This document shows positions 20,172-26,685 of a stretch of DNA of 26,685 bases, one piece after another. Source of the DNA: Nemertoderma westbladi (lineage: Eukaryota; Xenacoelomorpha; Nemertodermatida; Nemertodermatidae); NCBI GenBank assembly GCA_032718475.1, contig JAUCBJ010007781.1, forward strand, positions 1-26,685, read 5' to 3'. Made by a program: the position numbers and the translations under genes. The notes beneath the pieces were generated by a model. That model searched no databases. It was not told the origin of the DNA and saw only the letters and a list, made by a program, of their open reading frames with translations. Numbering within the stretch: the stretch's first letter is position 1; the number at the start of each line of letters is the position of its first letter.

Positions 20172-22142
20172 TATATGTAATGCGACACAAAGGTATGGTG
20201 CGACACAAAGGATTAGTGCGACACTTAGATATATTGCGACACCACGATGTAGTGCAATATATAGGTGGGGTGAGACACCTATATGTAGTGCGACACCTAT
20301 ATGTACTGCGACACCTATATGTACTGTGACACCTATATGTACTGCGACACCTATATGTAGTGCGACACCTATATGTACTGCGACACCTATATGTACTGTG
20401 ACACTGGTGCGACACCTATATGTACTGCGAAACCTATATGTACTGCGACACCTATATGTAGTGCGACACCTATATGTACTGCGACACCTATAAGTACTGT
20501 GACACCTATATGTAGTGCGACACCTATATGTAGTGCGACACCTATATGTAGTACGACACCTATATGTGGTGCGACACCTATATGTAGTGCGAAACCTATA
20601 TGTACTACGACACCTATATGTAGTGCGACACCTATATGTACTGCGACACCTATATGTACTGTGACACCTATATGTACTGCGACACCTATATGTACTGCGA
20701 CACCTATATGTAGTGCGACACCTATATGTGGTGCGACACCTATATGTACTGCGACACCTATATGTAGTGCGACACCTATATGTAGTGCGACACCTATATG
20801 TACTGCGACACCTATATGTACTGCGACACCTATATGTAGTGCGACACCTATATGTAGTGCGACACCTATATGTAGTGCGACACCTATATGTGGTGCGACA
20901 CCTATATGTACTGCGAAACCTATATGTACTGCGACACCTATATGTAGTGCGACACCTATATGTACTGCGACACCTATAAGTACTGTGACACCTATATGTA
21001 GTGCGACACCTATATGTAGTGCGACACCTATATGTAGTGCGACACCTATATGTAGTGCGACACCTATATGTAGTGCGACACCTATATGTAGTGCGACACC
21101 TATATGTACTGCGACACCTATATGTACTGCGACACCTACATGTAGTGCGACAATTATATGTAGTGCGACACCTATATGTAGTGCGACACCTATATGTAGT
21201 GCGACACCTATATGTAGTGCGAAACCTATATGTATTGCGACACCTATATGTAGTGCGACACCTATATGTACTGCAACACCTATATGTAGTGCGACACCTA
21301 TACCGAATCTAGTGCACACATAGGTGTGGTGCGACACCTATATGTAGTGCGACACCTATATGTAGTGCGGCACCTATATGTACTGCGACACCTATATGTA
21401 CGGCGACACCTATATGTACGGCGACACCTATATGTAGTGCGACACCTATATGTACTGCGACAGCTATATGTAGTGCGACACCTATATGTAGTGCGACACC
21501 TATATGTACTCCGACACCTATATGTAGTGCGACACCTATATGTACTGCGACACCTATATGTAGTGCGACACCTATATGTAGTGCGACACTTATATGTACT
21601 GCGACACCTATGTAGTGCGAAACATATGTCATTCGACACAGGTGTGGAGCGACAGAGCGACACTTATATGTAGTGCGACACCTATATGTAGTGCGACACC
21701 TATATGTAGTGCGACACCTATATGTAGTGCGACACCTATATGTACTGCGACACCTATATGTAGTGCGACACCTATATGTACTGCGACACCTATATGTACT
21801 GTGACACCTATGTAGTGCGAAACATATGTCATTCGACACAGGTGTGGAGCGACAGAGCGACACTTATATGTAGTGCGACACCTATATGTAGTGCGACACC
21901 TATATGTAGTGCGACACCTATATGTAGTGCGACACCTATATGTACTGCGACACCTATATGTAGTGCGACACCTATACGGTATCTAGTGCACAAGGTGTAG
22001 TGCGAAACCTATATCCAGTGCGACACCAAAATGGAGTGCAACCCATAGGTGAGGTGAGACACTATATGTATTGCGACACCAAAATGTAGTGCGACACATA
22101 AGTATGGGACACAATGCGACACAATATGGTGTGGTGCGACAC
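20172..22142. repeat. 18-bp satellite (GTGCGACACCTATATGTA family)
   Basis: About 2 kb of head-to-tail units of 18 bp, alternating mainly between GTGCGACACCTATATGTA and CTGCGACACCTATATGTA. The core (20283-21300) is regular; both edges are degenerate. Marker variants (GCGAAACC, CTATAAGTACTGTG) recur 486 bp apart (27 units), and a block with AACATATGTC recurs 200 bp apart (21621 and 21821), so there are nested longer repeats. Units resembling the 41-bp hairpin array at 9222 appear near 20245, 21314, 21630, 21830 and 22040. Because 18 is a multiple of three, long open frames run on both strands, encoding only monotonous six-residue repeats; I treat them as artefacts. Confidence 0.95.
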
Positions 22143-23570
22143 TTACTTTGGCGTTGTGGGAGTATATTTGTGGTGGGGATAGTAATATGTAGGTAATCTA
22201 ATAAATAGGGTGCAAAAGTTTAATAAAAATTTATATTACAATGAAAATGAACAATTATTTTTTGGAGTTATTATTTATTTATTAGACTTATTCAACGAAC
22301 AAATCGACAATGGTGATACAGTTGCATGCGAAACTACCGGTACCTCCAAAACACAATAATGCAATGTTTCTTAACAATAAGTTATTAATCGGGGGTATTA
22401 CAAATTTACTAATGGTTTGAAATGGTTTGATAGATGGTCTTTCATGTGGTGACATCGGTTTTCACAATTGAATAATTTTTCACCACAAAACAGAACTTTT
22501 CAACAAATTTATTGCTTATATTCATGACACTCTGTATAAAACAACATTTTTCTCAGTTTGCCGATTTTGACATATTTCATCACAAAATCCCCTCTACTTT
22601 TTTATTTTTCACTCAATTTTTATCAAACATATACCAAAATGTTCAGCATCTAGGGCGACAATCATCATGAGTATTGGTTTTGAAAACTGCCCATTTGGAT
22701 GTTCTATGATCCATTATGTAACTGTTTCTCTTCGTCTACCGCAAAATATATGAAGCCCGAAATATAGCTCGAACATACAAAAACCCCCATAAATTTTTCA
22801 AAAACAATAATTTTGTGTTGAAATTTTCACAGAAGATAGCCTACATATCTAAGTTCATTGGACCAAACTCTTGGACTGAGAACTCCAACCCAGTTGGTAC
22901 TACAGAGCCTTCTACATGAGATCATTTTCATAAAAAAAAGCCTCAAAATCTTTATAAATTTTGAAAAAAACAGACTTGCACAAAAAGTGTCATATTTTTC
23001 GAACAAATTGGATTGCGAAGGTATCCATACTCCGTTTTCTTAGTTAAAGATCACAGATCATTGTATTAAAATAGAATAGAATAAAAAAAATCGGTTTGGG
23101 GTGATTCTCCCCTTAACAATGCTGAGCTTAAATCAGACTCTTTCTGCAAAGATCTAGGCTTGACAATTTCGCCAGACCTTAAATTCAACAAAGTAATAAA
23201 CATTCTGTTCAGAAACATAATAAGTAGCAACAAGTCTGCTTTACTCACAGCGTAGCGTATAGATCTATGATGCGTCCCTTATTAGAATATTATTATTAGA
23301 ATATTTGACTGACCTGCTTTGTTATCTGTGTGTCAGTCTTTTACAGTATTTTTCGCTGTTTTACCTACAACACTGTAAGTTCACTGAGCCTTGTGATGGC
23401 CTCCCTCAAAAAATGTTACCGCGCTTAAGTTTACATTATTGTTGTGTTGTTTGTTTGTTTTTACATGGAATAAATAAATAAAATGATAAATAATAATGCT
23501 CGTAGTAGGCCGGTGTCAATCAGACTGTATAGCCTACTACTGTACTACCGGTACCGCTACTGTTAACTAA
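22143..23570. other. AT-rich upstream region of the SELENOO gene, no gene seen
   Basis: About 1.4 kb of low-GC sequence between the satellite and the coding region, presumably holding the promoter and 5' UTR. Visible features are a GGGG-TGATTCT-CCCC hairpin at 23098-23112, a direct repeat of TTAGAATATT near 23282-23302, and an AATAAATAAATAAAATGATA tract near 23468-23487. I cannot identify a TATA box or initiator with confidence. Short open frames at 22858-23043 (plus) and 23066-23248 (minus) have no recognisable similarity and AT-driven composition. Confidence 0.55.
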
Positions 23571-25505
23571 ATGATATTGTTGCGTATTCTACGACTTTCA
23601 ACTAAACCCCGCGGAATGGCTTCCTTTTCCGCTTGTTGCAATAAATCCACCACGGAGAATAAAACCTTGGAGACGCTGAACTTCGACAACCGGGCCTTAA
23701 AACTCCTCCCGTTGGACCCGGTAACCGATAACTACGTGCGAACTGTGAGGGAGGCGTGTTTCTCCTTGGTGGACCCCACCCCGGTAGAGAACCCTCGACT
23801 GGTTGCCGCGTCGCCCCAAGCCATGTCGCTCCTCGAACTCCCTCCGTCGGAGGTCCGACGGCCGGAGTTCCTCCGCTACTTCTCCGGGAACGCGAAGCTG
23901 CCGGGTTCCCGCACAGCCGCGCACTGCTACTGCGGCCATCAGTTCGGCCACTTCTCGGGCCAGTTGGGCGACGGTTGCGCGATCTACCTCGGGGAGTTGC
24001 TCAACTCGAAGGGCGAGCGGTGGGAGATTCAGTTGAAGGGCGCGGGAATGACGCCCTACAGTCGGCAGGCGGATGGCCGGAAGGTGCTCCGCTCCTCCAT
24101 CCGGGAGTTCCTCTGCTCGGAGGCGATGCACGGCCTCGGGATCCCGACGACTCGCGCGGGTTGTTGCGTCGTCGCAGACACCCGCGTACTCCGGGACGTC
24201 TTCTACGACGGACATCCCGCCACCGAACCCGTCGCTCTCGTGCTGCGTGTAGCCCCGTCATTCCTCCGATTTGGTTCCTTCGAGATCTTTAAACCGCAGG
24301 ACCGGTTCACAGGCCGCGCGGGGCCGTCTGTCGGTCGGACCGCCGTGTTCGACAAGCTCTTTGACTACGTCGTCGCCACATTCTTCCCGGAGTCTCTCCG
24401 GAGCGCTCCGACCGACCGCCGGGCCCAATGCCGCTCCGTGTTCCGACGGATATCGGAGACGACGGCCCGTCTGGTCGCCGCCTGGCAGTCCGTCGGTTTC
24501 TGCCACGGCGTGTTGAATACCGACAACATGTCGCTTCTCGGACTCACTATAGACTACGGCCCCTTCGGGTTCCTCGACGTCTACGAGGCCGGACACGTCT
24601 GCAACGCGTCGGACACCAACGGGAGGTACGCGTACGACCAGCAGCCCACCGTCTGTAGATGGAACGTGGAGCGACTGGGGGAGGCTTTGCGACCGTTGCT
24701 GGGCGAGGGCGAGGCCGCTGAGGCGGTGGGAGCCTTCGACGAGGAGTACAAACGGGAGTACCTGCGGAGGATGAGGGGGAAGTTGGGGTTGGTTGTGGAG
24801 CGGGAGACGGACGGGGAGCTGGTCGCTGTGCTGCTCCGGACGATGGAGGCCACCGGGGCCGACTTCACCAACACCTTCCGGAGACTGGCGGACATTCCGA
24901 TTCCGGGGGTCCCCGACTATCCGACGACCTTCCCACGCGGCGTCCGCGGGATCCTTGCGCAATGCGCCAGTCTCGAGGAACTCCGCAGACGGTCTCGGCC
25001 GTCCATGGAGGAGGCCGAGTTGGCCACGCTCGTACAACTCGCGCGCACGCAGCCCCAACTGCTCGCTATGCTCGGCGGCAGTGTCGCCAAGCTGGACAGC
25101 GAGTTGGGGAAGTTGGAGAGGAGTCGGGAGCTGGAGGGGATGTCGGCGGACGCGAAAGGGGAGCGGGATCGGGAGCGGTGGGAGCAGTGGTTGTCGGCGT
25201 ACACGGAGCGGCTGCGGGTGGAGGTTGGGGAGCGGGACCCCCGGGAGGTTGGGGCGGAGCGACGGCGGTTGATGGAGGCGAGCAACCCGCGGTTCGTGCT
25301 GCGGAACTACATCGCCCAGAGGGCCATCGACGCGGCCGAGCGGGGGGATTACTCGGAGGTGGAGAGAGTGCTGGAGGCGCTGGCGGACCCGTACGGGGGG
25401 GAGACCGGGGTAGACGAGACTGCTGGCGCCTCTAGCGGCCCTGTACCGTACGACTCGAGACCGCCGCTGATTTCCCTTGATCTACGCGTCAGCTGATCTT
25501 CCTAG
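23571..25505 (+). CDS. SELENOO: Selenoprotein O, mitochondrial protein adenylyltransferase (Sec-containing)
   Basis: SelO/YdiU-family enzyme of 644 residues with a pseudokinase fold. The family transfers AMP from ATP to Ser, Thr or Tyr of target proteins and acts in mitochondria in animals. Residues 1-25 are basic with no acidic residue, like a transit peptide. Family blocks in order: HCYCGHQFGHFSGQLGDG (118-135), QLKGAGMTPYSR (154-165, with K156), SSIREFLCSEAMHGLGIPTT (175-194, E179), RVAPSFLRFGSFE (226-238), HGVLNTDNMSLLGLTIDYG (312-330, with D318, N319 and metal-binding D328). The spacing K156/E179 and N319/D328 matches bacterial SelO. The apparent stop TGA at 25494 is Sec642, followed by Ser-Ser and TAG 25503, as in vertebrate SELENOO. 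Length is near the human 669. The first ATG is preceded in frame by TAA and has a weak context; ATG 23616 (Met16) has a better one but would shorten the transit peptide. The frame is intronless and much more GC-rich than its flanks. Confidence 0.95.
25494..25496 (+). other. SELENOO: UGA selenocysteine codon (Sec642)
   Basis: The TGA is followed by TCT TCC TAG, that is Ser-Ser-stop. A Sec at the third position from the C-terminus with two serines behind it is the known tail of animal SELENOO. Bacterial and many other SelO proteins have Cys there or end differently. The residue lies in a flexible tail and is thought to take part in redox control of the enzyme. Translating TGA as stop removes only three residues but loses the only Sec. 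Confidence 0.92.
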
Positions 25506-25524
25506 TCGGTTTATCTCGCTTCGC

Positions 25525-25621
25525 TTCGATTCCTTTGGACGGATTAATTCACCGATTATGACGGGATCTCAGCCAACCAGTTTCTCTGGACTGGAATCCC
25601 CGAAAACCAAACGATATCGAA
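25525..25621 (+). promoter_or_regulatory. SECIS element, type II, in the SELENOO 3' UTR
   Basis: The RNA stem-loop that recruits SBP2/eEFSec for UGA recoding. Core: ATGA 25558-25561 and GA 25602-25603 form the non-Watson-Crick quartet. Helix II pairs GGGAT (25563-25567) with ATCCC and TCAG (25569-25572) with CTGG, with a C-A mismatch between. The apical bulge holds the unpaired AA at 25575-25576, 13 nt after the quartet. An extra helix CCAG (25577-25580) with CTGG (25586-25589) caps a TTTCT loop, which makes it type II. Below the quartet the pairing is looser: TTTGG 25534-25538 with CCAAA 25607-25611, and TTCGAT 25525-25530 with ATCGAA 25616-25621, leaving an asymmetric internal loop. Distance from the UGA is about 60 nt, inside the working range. 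The core is clear; helix I needs a folding check. Confidence 0.88.
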
Positions 25622-25687
25622 CGAAACTATTAATTTATTTAAATTTAAATTAATTTAATTTAACTTCAGTCGTTTAGTGACTATTGG

Positions 25688-25762
25688 AATAAATATCGGG
25701 AATTCCTATTAACATCGGCTTTAGTATCATAATTCAGTATTCTGTACGACTTGATAAATAAA
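25688..25762 (+). terminator. Candidate polyadenylation signals of SELENOO
   Basis: Two AATAAA hexamers lie in the 3' UTR after the SECIS, at 25688-25693 and 25757-25762. Either would give a 3' UTR of roughly 200-280 nt that keeps the SECIS in the mRNA. The second is followed by a T-rich stretch around 25845-25880. Without transcript data I cannot choose between them. Confidence 0.5.
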
Positions 25763-26101
25763 GTGCAGGCCAGTTTCATATTATAGCGATTGGAGTTTCC
25801 CTAAAAGCGAATGAAGTTGTTCACCTAGACTCACACCTTCATTTTTACTTTAAGATTTTTTTCATTTTATTTGAAGTTAAATTGTTGTTTTCATATTTTA
25901 TTTTCGGATAATATAAAATAGTAATAATTGAAAGCGAAGTTCTCTTCCCGATTGTATTGATAGGATATTGAGTTTTAGCTGCATAACTTAGACCTTAATG
26001 TAGACGGATTTTGTCTGCTGTCTATGTAGTGGGTGCGATATTGTAAATGTAAATAATGCCTCTGTGTTGTGCTATTTAATTATTATTATGTATTATTTTA
26101 T

Positions 26102-26113
26102 AAAAAAAAAAAA
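26102..26113 (+). other. 12-nt A tract about 600 bp after the SELENOO stop
   Basis: A run of twelve A in otherwise AT-rich, non-coding sequence. It could be an ordinary homopolymer or the remains of a poly(A) tail left by retroposition of the upstream intronless gene. I see no AATAAA just before it and no obvious target-site duplication, so the second reading is weak. Positions 25763-26280 otherwise hold nothing recognisable. Confidence 0.3.
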
Positions 26114-26292
26114 CGTTATAAAAAGTCAAAATCTTTAATTTCTTTGGCTTCATAAAGGTGAGACTGTAGGCATATGGCCTGAACACGTAGTCATGGGGTA
26201 ACGTGAATGGCTCAACTAAAATCCTTACATTTATAAACGTTGTCGATGGAACTTTTCAAAGAAACTTAATTAACTAACACTTACCTCCCATA

Positions 26293-26361
26293 CCCCCCAC
26301 CCCCCCCCCCCCCTCCCCCCCCCCCCCCCCCCCTCCCCTCCCCTCCATCCCCTCCTCTCTT
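26293..26361. repeat. C-rich low-complexity tract
   Basis: Long runs of C interrupted by single T or A, about 70 bp. The complementary strand is a G-run able to form G-quadruplexes, and the C strand could form i-motif-like structures. It may be a decayed relative of the poly-G/poly-C segment of the foldback elements at 16.7 and 20.0 kb, but no flanking similarity is visible. Exact length is likely to be unreliable in sequencing. Confidence 0.9.
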
Positions 26362-26477
26362 GGCTGTTACTTATAAGGAGGGAGGACACCAAGGTCCAAT
26401 ACTTAACTATTCAGCCATTTTCTTTACACCCCCAGCATTACAGCTGGGTTGTCTGAAGCTAGTTCGTTAAGAGTTAA

Positions 26478-26560
26478 CCTTAGCGATACCTGGGTAGGGA
26501 CTCGAACTCACGAATTTGGGTCTGTTTGCGAGGCAAACAATAATTGATCAACAAACGCAT
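26478..26560 (-). other. Degenerate tRNA-like sequence
   Basis: On the minus strand GAGTTCGAGTCCC (26502-26514) fits an RNA polymerase III B box. Upstream of it TGTTT-GCCTCGC-AAACA (26523-26539) looks like an anticodon stem-loop with CTC in the anticodon position, but the usual U before the anticodon is C. The T stem does not pair and no good A box or acceptor stem is visible. I read it as a tRNA pseudogene or a piece of a tRNA-derived SINE. Confidence 0.35.
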
Positions 26561-26614
26561 CGTAGTCTGCTACTGGAGTTATTCACGCATCGTAGTCCGC
26601 TACTGAAGTTATTC
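26555..26614. repeat. Two tandem copies of a 30-bp unit
   Basis: ACGCATCGTAGTCTGCTACT plus GGAGTTATTC at 26555-26584 is followed directly by a copy at 26585-26614 with two substitutions (TCC for TCT, GAAG for GGAG). No further copies before the window end. The remaining sequence to 26685 is AT-rich and non-coding. Confidence 0.9.
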
Positions 26615-26685
26615 ATTACGATAACTATATGTCTTAACGTCCCATGTTTAATATAGGTAGATACATTAGTTAACGAACCATTGTT

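Noticed and set aside
20373-21337. Long open frames on both strands (about 316 residues each) in the 18-bp satellite
   Set aside because: The 18-bp unit is a multiple of three and has no stop in several frames, so open frames on both strands are automatic. The products are monotonous six-residue repeats with no leader or domain.
22858-23248. Two short open frames upstream of SELENOO (60-61 residues)
   Set aside because: AT-rich, no similarity recognised, no supporting start context; chance frames.
23697-25435. Several antisense and shifted open frames inside the SELENOO gene
   Set aside because: They are shadows caused by the GC-rich coding sequence; only the SelO frame shows family motifs.
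26293-26361. Telomeric or gene-regulatory element
   Set aside because: No telomere-type repeat unit; simply irregular C runs with occasional T or A.

Overview
The window looks like repeat-dominated chromosomal DNA from an invertebrate animal. Three things point to a metazoan: a full-length selenoprotein O gene that reads UGA as selenocysteine and carries a eukaryotic type II SECIS element, the tail of a non-LTR retrotransposon of a kind common in marine invertebrates, and abundant foldback and TA-flanked mobile elements. I cannot name the species or phylum.

Layout. Positions 1-9154 are a 54-bp satellite, about 170 copies, essentially identical until about 7.6 kb and then decaying towards its right edge. 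At 9222-9475 is a short 41-bp array built on a hairpin. At 9663-16065 is a 63/62-bp satellite of about 102 copies with a roughly 1.4-kb higher-order repeat. It abuts the 3' end of a truncated retrotransposon reading frame on the minus strand (16072-16497). Positions 16.5-20.1 kb are a graveyard of small elements: a fragment of a poly-G foldback element, a tRNA-like short element on the minus strand with a complete hammerhead ribozyme core (17562-17670), a 1.1-kb foldback element with nine perfect internal hairpins (17764-18893), and an 839-bp TA-flanked foldback element (19217-20055). Positions 20172-22142 are an 18-bp satellite related to the 41-bp array. The ends of these two related arrays facing each other share a 34-36 bp flank in inverted orientation.

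The one convincing protein-coding gene is at 23571-25505, plus strand: an intronless SELENOO (SelO) encoding a mitochondrial pseudokinase-fold AMPylase. A naive reading stops at UGA 25494, but the next two codons are Ser-Ser and then TAG, the conserved selenocysteine-Ser-Ser tail. A SECIS element with ATGA, apical AA and GA core motifs sits about 60 nt downstream. Gene, recoded codon and SECIS work as one unit: the SECIS, through the cell's selenocysteine machinery, lets the ribosome insert Sec as the third residue from the end.

The strongest items for follow-up are the hammerhead inside a tRNA-like element, the Sec/SECIS pair that ordinary annotation would miss, the intronless and possibly retroposed state of the gene, and the structure and homogeneity of the satellite arrays.
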